Shown here: piece after piece, positions 10,301 to 18,219 of the stretch
Layout of the letters: every line of letters starts with the position of its first letter
Position numbering within the stretch: the stretch's first letter is position 1
Position numbers and translations under genes: made by a program
The notes under the pieces: generated by a model
The model's database searches: none
What the model saw: the letters and a program-made list of their open reading frames with translations, nothing else
What the model was told of the DNA's origin: nothing
From: Salipiger pallidus
GTDB lineage: Bacteria; Pseudomonadota; Alphaproteobacteria; Rhodobacterales; Rhodobacteraceae
Assembly (NCBI RefSeq): GCF_014643635.1
Contig: NZ_BMJV01000005.1
Location: 310,274-374,273 of the forward strand
Reading direction: 5' to 3'
Length of the DNA stretch: 64,000 nucleotides

Positions 10301-10531
10301 GAAGAACCCGCCAAGAGAGCCATCAGCCTGCGTCTCGTAGACACCGGGGACCGGCGCCCAGGGCACAAGGAGCGTATCTTCCTCCACCTGCGCGGATGAG
10401 GCCGCGGGCAGCACCAACACTGAAAGCGCAACCAGCACAAGCGCCAAAACCGGGGCCAGAACCGGGCGCGGCCGTCGTGTCAGGGCGGCCGTGGTCGTCG
10501 CACCGGGGCCGGAGAAATCCATCTTGAGCAT
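7385..10531 (-). CDS. Hybrid sensor histidine kinase/response regulator with two SBP_bac_3 domains
   Basis: A 1048-residue sensor. After an N-terminal signal/membrane segment (about residues 24-45) come two periplasmic solute-binding domains of family 3 in tandem (about 52-280 and 285-505). A transmembrane helix follows (WLALFGGLVLALAIVAAFLW, about 521-540), then a PAS-like domain (about 556-670). The dimerisation helix has the phosphoacceptor histidine (GGVAHDFNNILG, H697), and the ATPase domain shows GTGLGLSIVYG. A C-terminal receiver domain has its aspartate in LVLSDVVMP (D980) and a conserved lysine in LRKPCG. Tandem binding domains of this kind usually sense amino acids or related small polar ligands. 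The kinase diverges from a stand-alone receiver gene, its likely partner. Confidence 0.93.
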   Translation of the reverse strand: MLKMDFSGPGATTTAALTRRPRPVLAPVLALVLVALSVLVLPAASSAQVEEDTLLVPWAPVPGVYETQADGSLGGFFADLAVAVADHAGLSLEFVEYPDFSAAVAAQAAGDTDLLAGIVDLPILRSATVLSDPVTQIPVHLFVRSDAPLSLLPGALDGRRIGVLREMARDDLAGVSGLAEMVSFDTMTAAFGALLSGELDGMVALNKPAADYIRAARIEPLVRIAGEALRREDHYVSVSRDHTDLLPRINTAIATLVESGEMQRILVRWNMVPPDPVPEVLSVGVTPFPPYQVITPEGEFTGFGVEALRQIARRAGLSLVFREITSAQWAEGPAPGRYDLLPPISMTEQRRHEMDFTRAIQQSPYAIFLEGEDTREVANLADLVGLRVGVVEYNLARNVAAQQDGIELVEYGSKERLLNALIADEVEAVLYSAATLRELARDRGVLGQIREVSPPFMVSARAIALRFGLVQVRERLDAMIPGYLSSEEYSRLRERWLGTPGFWTPQRVWLALFGGLVLALAIVAAFLWQSRRARNRLEGQASELERLSARLGAVLATTRSGIIGLRPDGLIAVANPGAMEMLELGDTDWPVPWPSELRFVEPESAQPLEASADPVRRALAGATLRYEPAILRPEGAGDIAELRHVRVSCSQVAARERSDVTTVVVIDDVTELETKRQQIERAGRLDALGQLTGGVAHDFNNILGTIEYAVELASMGANERDRKFLDKALGSVQRGNELTSRLLSFAKRQPGSRRKVQMAEVMTDLRNLAGPVIEKSVMLEFKDVDPGLAVFCDLGQLENALLNLLLNSRDAILSGGASGTIRVSATRTGRRNAAGVELIEICVSDDGPGMTPEVKSRATDPFFTTKSRGKGTGLGLSIVYGFVEQAEGDLQIISEPGEGTTICMLLPEAEAPDDTIDAESEDAPLGNGERILVAEDEADLLEMTSEILRRLGYEVHEAASGGEALDLAVREGPFDLVLSDVVMPGGMGGFELAQEVRLRWPSLPVLYMSGYTGITKESMGSVVAPVLRKPCGRRDLAWAIRKMLDRAE

Positions 10532-10587
10532 GATGCCTCGCTTTTACACCTGCTGGCAGGATATCGTTAATTTTACATTGGTAGTGG

Positions 10588-10649
10588 AAGATCTTGCAAA
10601 GATCTGTAGCCTGCCGCAACACGGCCACGTCACAGACTGCCACGTGGCA
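10588..10649. promoter_or_regulatory. Candidate operator elements in the kinase/regulator divergent region
   Basis: The 134-base divergent region holds an 8-bp palindrome AAGATCTT (10588-10595) with a further AGATCT five bases on, and a 12-bp palindrome TGCCACGTGGCA (10638-10649) just before the ribosome-binding site of the response regulator. These symmetric sites are visible, but which protein binds them is unknown. Confidence 0.3.
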
Positions 10650-10665
10650 CCGGCAGGAGAAGACC

Positions 10666-11028
10666 ATGTCCCGTCCACGCGTCCTGATCGTCGATGACGA
10701 CACCGCCCTGCTCGAGATCACCTCGGCGGCCTGCGAGGCACTGGGATACCCTGCGCTGACCGCGTCCAGTGCGCCAGAAGCGCTCGCGGTGCTGTCAGAG
10801 CACCCGTCGCTGGAGTTGGCCATCGTGGACGTGACGCTTGGCCCGGACGGAGATGGATTCGAGCTGGGCGATGATCTAGCGGTCGGACGCAAGGATCTTG
10901 CCATCGTCTACCTGTCGGGGTTCGGCGACCAGGTCGACCGTCCAGCGAAGCATAGCGGTGCCACGGTCCACCGCAAACCCCTCCCCCTGGCCGATCTGCG
11001 GGCCCTTCTGGGCGCGACCCTATCCTGA
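10666..11028 (+). CDS. Single-domain response regulator (receiver domain only)
   Basis: A 120-residue CheY-like receiver. The acidic pocket is VLIVDDDTALLE, the phosphorylatable aspartate is in LAIVDVTLGPDGDG, the switch Ser/Thr in VYLSGFG, and the conserved lysine in VHRKPLPL. There is no output domain. The start at 10666 follows AGGAGA; the in-frame ATG at 10594 would add residues not found in receivers. It is transcribed away from the hybrid kinase gene, so phosphotransfer from the kinase is the natural inference. It could also act as a phosphate sink or dock another protein. Confidence 0.88.
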   Translation: MSRPRVLIVDDDTALLEITSAACEALGYPALTASSAPEALAVLSEHPSLELAIVDVTLGPDGDGFELGDDLAVGRKDLAIVYLSGFGDQVDRPAKHSGATVHRKPLPLADLRALLGATLS

Positions 11029-11418
11029 CACCCGGCGACGACGCGACATCGTGCCAAGCCACGAACTGCAGGTGGCATGCCGTTCACGCTGACAAGCATG
11101 CTTCGGCATCGCCTTCGCGTGTCGCTGCACCTCACGCCCTCGGGACCTTGGTGCAAGGCATGATGCCGCGCCATGGCAGCCAACATCGCGCCGACCTGGC
11201 CTGCCCGATAGACAAGCCGTCAAGCGATGCTTTGGCCTCATGGGCGGGAAACTGCCGCGCGCCCCCTTCCCCCGGGCTGCCGGACGCCCCATAATCCTTA
11301 CCGTTGCCAAGCTTTTACGCACCGGAGGACCAACACCCGTGATCCGCGCCAAACGCTGCCGCCCCGGCCCCGTGCTTCGCATGGACCGTATCCACACGTC
11401 TGCGCTGTGCGTGGCGGC
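11029..11418 (+). other. Intergenic region without a recognised gene
   Basis: About 390 bases before the permease gene. A GGAGGA followed by GTG at 11339 would start a 29-codon frame that ends inside the permease gene at 11428. This could be a leader peptide, but nothing else supports it. Confidence 0.4.
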
Positions 11419-12465
11419 ATGTTCATGATCGGCCTGCGCCAGACCACCTACCTGCTTGCCTTGGTCATCATGATCGGCTGGCTGCTGCATATCGGCAAGC
11501 CTGTGCTGCTTCCGGTGATCATCGCGATGATCGCGCTCTATATCCTTGGCAACGTCACCTCCCGCCTCGGAGAAGTGCCGGTCATCGGCCTGCTGCCCGC
11601 CATCGTGCGGCGGGTGCTGGTGCTGGTGTCCTTCACAGTGCTTCTGGTGCTGATCTCGGCCTACGTGGTCGAGACCTTCAGCCAGGTCGCCACGGTGCTG
11701 CCGCGCTACGAGTCGAACCTCGACGAGCTGGTGCTGCGCGCCGCCAATGCCTTCGACGTCGTCGACCAGCCCAACTGGGAGACGATCCGTGCCGCCACCA
11801 TAGACCGCTTTTCCATCACCCCCTACATCGGGCCGTTCCTGCTGTCGCTGCGAGGGCTCGGAGGGACACTGTTCCTCGTGGTGCTCTATGCCGGCTTCTT
11901 CATGGCCGAGCGGACCGGCATGGCCGCCAAGCTCGCGCTCGCAATCGGCGACAAGACCAAGGAAGACCGCACGCTCGACCTGCTTGACCGGATCAACACC
12001 CGCGTCGGCGACTACCTTGCGGTCAAGACCACGGTGAACATCATTGTCGGCGGTCTGTCCTTCGTGGTGCTGGTCGCCTTCGGCATCGACTTCGCGCTGT
12101 TCTGGGCGATCCTGATCGGGCTGCTGAATTACATCCCGTACATCGGCTCGATGATCGGGGTCCTGTTCCCCATCCTGCTGGGCCTTGCGCAATTCGGCAG
12201 TTTCACCCTAAGCGCCGCGCTGGCGGTGTCGCTCACTGTGGTGCAGCTTTTCGTGGCCGGCTTCCTTGAGCCGCGGATGATGAGCCGCGCGTTCAACCTA
12301 TCGCCCTTCGTGGTGCTGTTTGCGCTGGCGTTCTGGAGCGCGCTTTGGGGCTTGCCCGGAGCAGTGCTGGCGGTGCCGCTGACCGCGAGCATGATCATCA
12401 TGCTGGCCGAGATCGAAACCACCCGCCCCGTGGCCATCCTGCTATCCGCTTCGGGCAAGGTCTGA
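11419..12465 (+). CDS. AI-2E transporter family protein (PerM/YdiK-type membrane protein)
   Basis: A 348-residue polytopic membrane protein of the AI-2 exporter-like (PF01594) family. An N-terminal pair of helices (LLALVIMIGWLLHIGKPVLLPVIIAMIALYIL) is followed by a third helix, then a long soluble stretch (about residues 80-150). A C-terminal bundle contains the family signature LIGLLNYIPYIGSMIGVLFP and LEPRMMSRAFNLSPFVVL. Substrates are unproven for most members, so transport of autoinducer-2 should not be assumed. The start is uncertain: ATGs at 11419 and 11425 both fit, with only a weak ribosome-binding site, while the frame stays open further upstream without protein-like sequence. Confidence 0.85.
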   Translation: MFMIGLRQTTYLLALVIMIGWLLHIGKPVLLPVIIAMIALYILGNVTSRLGEVPVIGLLPAIVRRVLVLVSFTVLLVLISAYVVETFSQVATVLPRYESNLDELVLRAANAFDVVDQPNWETIRAATIDRFSITPYIGPFLLSLRGLGGTLFLVVLYAGFFMAERTGMAAKLALAIGDKTKEDRTLDLLDRINTRVGDYLAVKTTVNIIVGGLSFVVLVAFGIDFALFWAILIGLLNYIPYIGSMIGVLFPILLGLAQFGSFTLSAALAVSLTVVQLFVAGFLEPRMMSRAFNLSPFVVLFALAFWSALWGLPGAVLAVPLTASMIIMLAEIETTRPVAILLSASGKV

Positions 12466-12647
12466 GGCAGTACCACCCCGGGGTATGTAAGGGGCAACAG
12501 CGGAGCGGGGCCCTTGCCCTCAGCGTCGGGACCCGGGCGCTGGAAGCCTTTCCCAAACGCCGCCGGGTCCGGTGCATCTTTCAATGCGCACCCGCTCAAC
12601 AACACCTTGAACGCACTGCCCGGGGCAGGCTCTGGGGCGCGAGCGCC

Positions 12648-13271
12648 TCAGCGCCGCCCCGACCAAAGGCGTAGCCAGCGGAAGCACAGCATCAGCACCA
12701 ACGCGGTGACCGCCAGCCCGAGGACGTCGCCCAGTGCATAGACCGAAAGCACCGCGAAGAAGTGGTGCGGCAGTACAAGCCCCGAGAACACCACCGATTG
12801 CGCCGCCGAATTGATGACCGATGCCATCACCCCGACGATGAACAGCTTGGGCCAACGCGTGCCCGCCCTTTCGCAGGCGTAGAGCCGCTGCCCCGCCAGC
12901 GCCATCAGCTCGAACGAAAGGATGGCCGAGCCCGCTCCGACGATGATCGACACGATGATCGTCGGATCCGAAACACTGCTGATTCCGGAGGGTGTGAAGA
13001 GCGCCTCGGACAGGAAGGCGCCAACGCAAAGCGGCACGAAAGAGGCCCGCCCCATCAACCAAGCGGCCAGCACCCGCACCCCATGCGGCAGGTACAGAAG
13101 GCTGGCAAAGGGCGTGACACCAGGAAGCACATGGGACTGCAGCGGCGTGACGAGCATTGCCGTCAGGCCATGCGCAAGAATGTAGGCCGACGCCACCACC
13201 AAGAATGGCAGAGCCTTGCGGTTCGACCGCGTTGCGTCCGGCCGTTCGCTCTGCCGACCGGCGGAGGTCAC
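12648..13271 (-). CDS. Polytopic membrane protein, function unknown
   Basis: A 207-residue protein with a basic cytoplasmic N-terminus and about five to six hydrophobic segments, for example FLVVASAYILAHGLTAML, AWLMGRASFVPLCVGAFL, TIIVSIIVGAGSAILSFELM and VYALGDVLGLAVTALVLML. The layout resembles MASE1-like sensory membrane domains, but no signalling domain is attached. Its ATG overlaps the stop of the preceding winged-helix gene by four bases (ATGA), so the two are translationally coupled. No family can be named with confidence. Confidence 0.72.
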   Translation of the reverse strand: MTSAGRQSERPDATRSNRKALPFLVVASAYILAHGLTAMLVTPLQSHVLPGVTPFASLLYLPHGVRVLAAWLMGRASFVPLCVGAFLSEALFTPSGISSVSDPTIIVSIIVGAGSAILSFELMALAGQRLYACERAGTRWPKLFIVGVMASVINSAAQSVVFSGLVLPHHFFAVLSVYALGDVLGLAVTALVLMLCFRWLRLWSGRR

Positions 13272-13654
13272 GGCTTGTCGGACAAGGGCAACGGCACCCC
13301 GACAAGATCGCTGCGCACCACGTAGGTCTTGGCCTTGCTGCTTCCCGCACGCTCCAGCAGCCCACGCTCCATCAATGAGCGAATAGCGCGATAGAAGGTC
13401 GCCTGCCCACTATGACGCACGAGGGGATGTTCGCGGATCTGCTCGGAGCGGATGATCTCGCCCGGGGTCCGGCACAGTCCATGAGCAACCAGCAGTACAT
13501 CCCGTTCGAACCGCGTCAGCTCATCAAGACCGACGTCGCGTTCAAGCTGGCGCAGCATTTCGCGCAGGTGGAAAATGGAGCTCAGTTTTTCCATAGAAAC
13601 GCGATCTTTCCAGAAAAATGTCTCGGTGGTCACATTCGGGCCCCCCAAAATCAC
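13268..13654 (-). CDS. Winged-helix DNA-binding-like protein coupled to a membrane protein
   Basis: A protein of up to 128 residues whose middle and C-terminal parts look like a winged-helix fold. A helix LTRFERDVLLVAHGLC is followed by a turn and a recognition-like helix HSGQATFYRAIRSLMERGLLERAG, then a wing with KTYVVRSDLVGV. This is the pattern of MarR-like regulators. Several starts are possible: GTG at 13654, GTG at 13633 (preceded by a G-rich Shine-Dalgarno-like run) and ATG at 13594. It overlaps the downstream membrane protein gene by ATGA. A regulator/membrane-protein pair suggests a signalling role, but the target is unknown. Confidence 0.65.
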   Translation of the reverse strand: MILGGPNVTTETFFWKDRVSMEKLSSIFHLREMLRQLERDVGLDELTRFERDVLLVAHGLCRTPGEIIRSEQIREHPLVRHSGQATFYRAIRSLMERGLLERAGSSKAKTYVVRSDLVGVPLPLSDKP

Positions 13655-14132
13655 TAAAATTTACCCTTCTGTCAAACGGGTGACATTATCAATATGATAA
13701 AGCCTTGGCGTCCACGCTTCCTCGTGCTAGCCGAGGGCCGCGGCGTCTTTCGAAGACCAGTGCATCGTGACGAGTAACCTTAGACCAGTCTTGCTTTACC
13801 AGTGCTGACGCTGCTTTTTTTGTATTTTTGTAAGATTGTGCCCGGGGCCAAAATGGCTCCGGGAATTTTCTGCGCAGACCTGATTCGTGCAGGCTCCAGC
13901 GGCTGAAACCCGATCAGCGCCCCCTTCAATGACACTTCAGGGGTCCTTCGCGTTTCGGCCCTGCCGCTCTTGCAAAGGACCGAGGCCCCCGCTTGGCTTG
14001 AGTGTTGCCTCATCCCTGTTCTGCCCAGGTGGGGTATTTCTCTCTGAGACCTCGGCATGGGATGGCATCCTCCTCGTGTTTTTCGCGCGCCCTGCCGCTG
14101 GCAAGCGTCGCGCCCGTTTGCGGAATACCGGA
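13655..14132. other. Intergenic region with one hairpin
   Basis: About 480 bases between the winged-helix gene and the aconitase X small subunit. It is unusually AT-rich around 13680-13840. A 9-bp hairpin with one G-T wobble (CCCGGGGCC at 13841-13849 and GGCTCCGGG at 13855-13863) may end the aconitase X operon, which runs towards it on the - strand. No supported gene is present. Confidence 0.4.
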
Positions 14133-14546
14133 TCATCGGGGCACCGGCTGCACCAGCCCCGCTTCGGCGTCGATCCGCAGAGGCATGCGGTCTGTGACCG
14201 AGGCCCAGAAACGATCCTCCGACAGGACGACCACCGGCACCTGCGCAAGAAACGCGCCCTGCGTCACCGAGGGGTCAGGCATCTCGTGCAGAATCAGCGC
14301 CGCGGGGTGCGTGCCGTGCACCTTCAACTGGTAGAGAAACCGCCACGCTCCGGCAGAGCCACGCGTTTCCGGCAACACCAGCACCCGGCCCGCAACGATG
14401 CGGCCGCGAAGATCGCTCGACTGGCCCACGACACGCCCCGACCGGATGTCCAGGTCCCCGAGGAACGACAGCGCCGTGCGCGACACCATCGCATCGCCCG
14501 AGGCCAGCCCCCGCACCACGGGGCGAGCGTGCCAGCCGTCAGTCAT
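14133..14546 (-). CDS. Aconitase X small subunit (swivel domain, DUF126)
   Basis: A 137-residue protein matching the stand-alone swivel domain of two-subunit aconitase X. It has the typical N-terminal strand with VVRGLASGDAMVSRTALSFLGDLD, the RIVAGRVLVLPETRGSAG turn with its conserved Ser-Gly-Ala-type loop, and a HEMPDP segment, ending with an acidic/hydrophobic tail. In the family the swivel domain closes over the catalytic subunit's active site. The start codon overlaps the end of the large-subunit gene by eight bases, as expected for subunits made together. AcnX enzymes characterised so far dehydrate hydroxylated substrates such as cis-3-hydroxy-L-proline; the substrate here cannot be read. 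Confidence 0.85.
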   Translation of the reverse strand: MTDGWHARPVVRGLASGDAMVSRTALSFLGDLDIRSGRVVGQSSDLRGRIVAGRVLVLPETRGSAGAWRFLYQLKVHGTHPAALILHEMPDPSVTQGAFLAQVPVVVLSEDRFWASVTDRMPLRIDAEAGLVQPVPR

Positions 14547-15804
14547 TGCGCAGGCTCCTCGGGTGAAAGCGCCCGGTGACCGCGCTTTCCACCGCCAGCT
14601 CAGAGGTGGTGAACAGCGTCGGGCAGTGGATCATGTCCCGCACGTAATGGGCCTGCTTGGCACTGTCGACGAGAATGGTCTTCGGTGGCGCCGGCGTCAC
14701 GCCAAGAGACGGGTCCGGCGAGCAGGTGCAGGCGAAATGGCACGAGATCGGGCAGGTGTCGGTGACCACTCGCGCCCCTGCCGCCCTGATCGGCGCCAGC
14801 AGCCCCGCATCCCGCGCCATCTGGTGCACCGCGCGGTTGGTGGTGATCCAGCACTCGATGCCTGTTGCGATCCGCCGCCCCGTGAGCAGGCGGGCGTAGT
14901 CCTTCATTTCCTCGAAGGAGGCATGGGGGCAGCCTAGATGCACGAGATCGAACCCCTCTGCCTCCCCGGTGCTGAAGCCGTCGAAGACCGCACGCAGGGC
15001 AGGCTCGGCGATCTCGACCTCGGGCAGGCCTGCGCCGGCCTCATCCGTTCCGAAGGGCGGCGTGACGCCCGGCACCACGAACATCGCCACCCCTCCCGAG
15101 GTGGCCATGCCCACCCCCATCGCATCAAGCTCATCGAGCGACGGGCGCTTGGCGAGCCCCATCAAGAGCGGGGTACCGCTGCCCACCGCCTGTCCAACCG
15201 CATAGCCAAGCGCGGTGAAATCGGCGGTGCCACGCGGGCGGGCGCTGACATGCACCCGATGCGTGGGTCGCCGATTGTCATCGAGGTGCAGCCCGAAGCG
15301 CGGATAGCGCCCGGTCATGCCAGCGTAGACCGCGAAGAACCCGTCCCGGTTCGACCGCGCGCCAAGCACGGAATTGGCAAACACCGTCACCCCGCTTTCG
15401 ATCGAGGCGATGTGCATGTTCCATGTCGGCCAGTGCCCGGCCCAATAGGGCGTACAGGTGAAGGAGGTGCCGCTCCCCATGGCCCGGTGCGCCGCCTCCG
15501 CCCGCTTCTGCAGCAGCCCAAGGCTGTCCGGAGCCCCGATGCCCTGCCAGTCGCCCATGTCTGCATTGGCGATGTTGGTGGACACCGGCACCGACATGCG
15601 GCCACCGCCCTGCGCGATGCCTTCGATCAGCTCCACGTCGCCCTTGTAGAGCGCCATGCCCGCGTGGACATGGGCATAGCCGATGTCCACCATGTCCGGC
15701 GCATCATAGGCCTGCCCCAGCTGCACCAGCGCATCCATAGCCTGCCGCGCGGCCTCGCCCTCGGCCCCATCCAGAAGCGCCTTGTCCCGGTCCGAAAGCT
15801 GCAT
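14539..15804 (-). CDS. Aconitase X catalytic subunit (DUF521)
   Basis: A 421-residue AcnX large subunit. Typical segments are the start MQLSDRDKALLDG, the YAHVHAGMALYKGD region, CTPYWAGHWPTWNMHIA, the stretch ESGVTVFANSVLGARSNRDG that is characteristic of the family, and the C-terminal cysteine-bearing VVTDTCPISCHFA. These conserved cysteines are candidate Fe-S or active-site ligands. The ATG at 15804 is chosen because it lies four bases after the stop of the upstream gene; the frame extends to 15855, but those residues overlap that gene. Its partner small subunit overlaps it downstream. Type II enzymes of this family include cis-3-hydroxy-L-proline dehydratase, a plausible but unproven activity. 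Confidence 0.88.
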   Translation of the reverse strand: MQLSDRDKALLDGAEGEAARQAMDALVQLGQAYDAPDMVDIGYAHVHAGMALYKGDVELIEGIAQGGGRMSVPVSTNIANADMGDWQGIGAPDSLGLLQKRAEAAHRAMGSGTSFTCTPYWAGHWPTWNMHIASIESGVTVFANSVLGARSNRDGFFAVYAGMTGRYPRFGLHLDDNRRPTHRVHVSARPRGTADFTALGYAVGQAVGSGTPLLMGLAKRPSLDELDAMGVGMATSGGVAMFVVPGVTPPFGTDEAGAGLPEVEIAEPALRAVFDGFSTGEAEGFDLVHLGCPHASFEEMKDYARLLTGRRIATGIECWITTNRAVHQMARDAGLLAPIRAAGARVVTDTCPISCHFACTCSPDPSLGVTPAPPKTILVDSAKQAHYVRDMIHCPTLFTTSELAVESAVTGRFHPRSLRND

Positions 15805-15808
15805 GGCC

Positions 15809-16624
15809 TCAGCTTCCGATGCGCAGGCCGGGGGCCTGCCCGCGCAGAGCGGCAAGGATGCTCAGCGCGACGATCATCGAAGTGCGGTTGTTGTCCGGCG
15901 ATGGGTAATTCTGCGACACCATGGTCACCCCCACCGCCGCCGCATCCACCTCGAGACTGTGGCGCGCGCCGGGCAGCGTGCCATCGGCCCTGATGCACAC
16001 CCGCGTGGCATCAAGCCCGATGCCAACCAGCCCCAACGTCACCGCCACGTTGAAATGGCGCGGGAAATGCCCCGCCGCCTCGCGGGCGCTGCCCTCGAAC
16101 ACCGGCACCGGGCCGTCCTTGGCCGCCGCAAGGTCGATGCCATTCTCGTGGATGTAAGGCTCGTGCGCGAAGGACGCGGGGTTGATGTGCGAGGTCAGCG
16201 TGACCGAACGGATCTCGTCTTCGGCGGCGGCGCGGATGATGTCGAGGCCCGGCAGGGTGCCTCCGGCGATCTGCAGGGTGGCGCCGGTGCTCTCGGTTAG
16301 CGCGATGAGGTCCATGTTCTCCGCCAGCGCGCCCACGCTCACCGCGATTACATGGCCGCCTGCCCGCAACGTTGGCTCCACCACGGCGCGGAAACCGTCA
16401 TAGGTGGCGCATTCCACGAGGATCGCGTCGAACGCCGGCGCCTCGGCAGCGTCGATCACCGGCACCTCGAGCCCCAGATCGAGCGCCGAGGCACGCGCGC
16501 GATCCTTGTCTCGTGCAGCGATGGCGACGATCTTGATGCCGCTGCCGGGCTTCGCGACCCGCCGAGCGATCTGCCGCCCCACGTTGCCGAAGCCCCCAAG
16601 AACGATGCGTACCGGATCTGCCAT
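15809..16624 (-). CDS. Aspartate dehydrogenase (NadX)-like NAD(P) oxidoreductase
   Basis: A 271-residue protein with an N-terminal Rossmann motif (RIVLGGFGNVGRQIARRV). It has the NadX/aspartate-dehydrogenase layout: the ILVECATYDGFRAVVEPTLRAG segment, VSVGALAEN, and the catalytic region with HINPASFAHEPYIHENG. A FPRHFNVAVTLGLVGIG segment follows, as in L-aspartate dehydrogenases. These enzymes interconvert iminosuccinate (or oxaloacetate plus ammonia) and aspartate. The ATG at 16624 follows AAGGGGAAGG; the frame continues upstream to 16744, but that part is promoter DNA. It is the first gene of the three-gene aconitase X operon and faces the PrpD gene across a shared control region. Confidence 0.82.
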   Translation of the reverse strand: MADPVRIVLGGFGNVGRQIARRVAKPGSGIKIVAIAARDKDRARASALDLGLEVPVIDAAEAPAFDAILVECATYDGFRAVVEPTLRAGGHVIAVSVGALAENMDLIALTESTGATLQIAGGTLPGLDIIRAAAEDEIRSVTLTSHINPASFAHEPYIHENGIDLAAAKDGPVPVFEGSAREAAGHFPRHFNVAVTLGLVGIGLDATRVCIRADGTLPGARHSLEVDAAAVGVTMVSQNYPSPDNNRTSMIVALSILAALRGQAPGLRIGS

Positions 16625-16715
16625 GAAAGCGCCTTCCCCTTGTGCGGTCGCGGCTGCCACGGCCCCTCCCGGCCACAAGCCCCGCATATTCGATTGCCCA
16701 GTGCAGTCCCAACTG

Positions 16716-16735
16716 TGTATTCCAGAATGTATACA
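16716..16735 (+). promoter_or_regulatory. Putative GntR operator, site A
   Basis: TGTATTCCAGAATGTATACA lies in the 146-base divergent region between the aspartate dehydrogenase-like/AcnX operon and the PrpD gene. It fits the shared motif TGTAy-N7-TGTATwCA that recurs at 18177-18196 and 24959-24978. It also contains the inverted pair TGTAT/ATACA. Confidence 0.65.
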
Positions 16736-16770
16736 GCATGTCATTCATCAATCAATGCCAGAGACAGCCC

Positions 16771-18168
16771 ATGACCGATCGCGCCCCCCTCACCCGCGAG
16801 CTTGCCCGTTTCATCGCCGGTTGCACGGCGCAGAGCCTGCCACCCGAGGTCATGGACTACACGGCAAAGCTGGTGACCGACGGCATCGGCGTGCTCTATG
16901 CCGCCACCCACCCTGCCGTGACCGCCGCGCAGGGCATCTGCGATTTCGTCGAAGCCCACGCCAGCGTGGGCAAGGCCACGCTGATCGGGCGGGATCGCAA
17001 GGTGGACGTGGTGAACGCGGCGCTGGCCAACGGCACGCTGGGCTATGCCGCCGACTACGAGCCGCACCACCCCGAGGCGATCCTGCACCCGATCGCGGTG
17101 ATGATCCCGACCGCGCTGGCGCTTTGCGAGGACCAGGGCCGACCCGGCGCGGACCTGCTGGCCGCCGTGGCGCTGGGGTGCGAGGTGACCTACCGCGTGT
17201 CGATGGCGATGAACCCGCGCGCGCTTTACGACCGGGGGTTCCACCCCTCGGCCATTGCGGGCAGCTTCGGGGCCGCCGCGGCCTCGGCCTTCCTGCTGGG
17301 CCTCGCCGAAGAAGAATGCGTGCGCTGCCTCGGGCTTGCGGGGCTTCAGACCTCTGGGCTGCTGGCATGGCAGGACGACCCGCGCGAGGATGCCCGGCCT
17401 TTCCAGATGGGCCTTGCGGCCCGCAATGGCGTGATGGCGGCGCTGCTGGCGAAGCAGGGCTTTGGTGGGCCGGACCGGATCTTTGATGGCGGGCATGTGG
17501 TGCTCGATGCCTACAGTGGCGTGGCCGAACCGGCGCAGCTGGTGAAGGGCCTCGGAACTCAATGGGATGGGGTGATGGAGCTGGCGATCAAGCCTTGGTC
17601 GTCCGTGTCCTTCCTGCACCCGGCGCTGGATGCGCTGGTGGGGCTGATGGAGGCCCACGGGCTGACGCCGGAGATGATCGACCGCATCTCGCTGCGCTTT
17701 GCCGAAGCGGGGGCGCATTGCGTCGATGACAACCCGCTCAAGGGCCATTGCGCGCAATACATCCTCCCGGTGCGGGCGGCGATGGGTCGGCTGTCTTTCC
17801 TCGATCTCTTCATCGACCGGCGCGAGACCGACGCGCAGGTCGCCCGGCTTGCCGCCTCGGCCCGGGTGATCCGCGACACCGGAGAGTTCGACACGGCCTT
17901 CCCCGACTTCTACATGGGCGAGGTGATCCTTGATTTGATGGACGGGCGCAGCCTGTCGGCCATCGGCAAGGTCGCCCGAGGATACCCCGAAGAGCCTTTG
18001 AGCGACGCGGACCTTGCTGCCAAGTTCGCCGAGGTCACCGGTACTGTCTGCGATGCGTCTCAGCGGGATGCCCTGTCAGAGGCCGCAGCCGGGCTCCTAT
18101 ATGCCCGAGATGTCAGCACGTTGGCCGACCTGCTGGCCGCGCGTCCGGTACCGCCGGTTGACGCCTGA
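16771..18168 (+). CDS. MmgE/PrpD family protein
   Basis: A 465-residue member of the MmgE/PrpD fold. N-terminal helices with LTRELARFIAG and MDYTAKLVTDGIGVLYA are followed by LANGTLGYAADYEPHHPEAILHP, which contains the family's conserved region near the active site (usually HAxDF/DD; here ADYEPHH). Further on come HPSAIAGSFGAAAASAFLLGL and the C-terminal lid domain with KPWSSVSFLHPALDALVGLM. Relatives include 2-methylcitrate dehydratase, cis-aconitate decarboxylase and iminodisuccinate epimerase. The last of these fits the aspartate-related neighbours, but only by inference. The ATG at 16771 starts the family-like sequence; in-frame ATGs upstream lie in the operator region. Confidence 0.85.
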   Translation: MTDRAPLTRELARFIAGCTAQSLPPEVMDYTAKLVTDGIGVLYAATHPAVTAAQGICDFVEAHASVGKATLIGRDRKVDVVNAALANGTLGYAADYEPHHPEAILHPIAVMIPTALALCEDQGRPGADLLAAVALGCEVTYRVSMAMNPRALYDRGFHPSAIAGSFGAAAASAFLLGLAEEECVRCLGLAGLQTSGLLAWQDDPREDARPFQMGLAARNGVMAALLAKQGFGGPDRIFDGGHVVLDAYSGVAEPAQLVKGLGTQWDGVMELAIKPWSSVSFLHPALDALVGLMEAHGLTPEMIDRISLRFAEAGAHCVDDNPLKGHCAQYILPVRAAMGRLSFLDLFIDRRETDAQVARLAASARVIRDTGEFDTAFPDFYMGEVILDLMDGRSLSAIGKVARGYPEEPLSDADLAAKFAEVTGTVCDASQRDALSEAAAGLLYARDVSTLADLLAARPVPPVDA

Positions 18169-18176
18169 CACAGCCC

Positions 18177-18196
18177 TGAATACAATTTCGCATACA
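18177..18196 (-). promoter_or_regulatory. Putative GntR operator, site B (autoregulatory position)
   Basis: Read on the - strand this is TGTATGCGAAATTGTATTCA, matching TGTAy-N7-TGTATwCA. It lies in the 51-base gap between the PrpD stop and the GntR gene, directly before that gene's ribosome-binding site (AAGGAG). This is the usual place for autoregulation. Confidence 0.65.
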
Positions 18197-18219
18197 TGAT
18201 CCGGCGCAAGGAGCCCCCG

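Noticed and set aside
11020-12192. A 390-codon - strand frame opposite the AI-2E-type permease gene
   Set aside because: His/Gln/Asp-rich low-complexity translation typical of the antisense of membrane-protein codons in GC-rich DNA; the + strand gene is clearly the real one.
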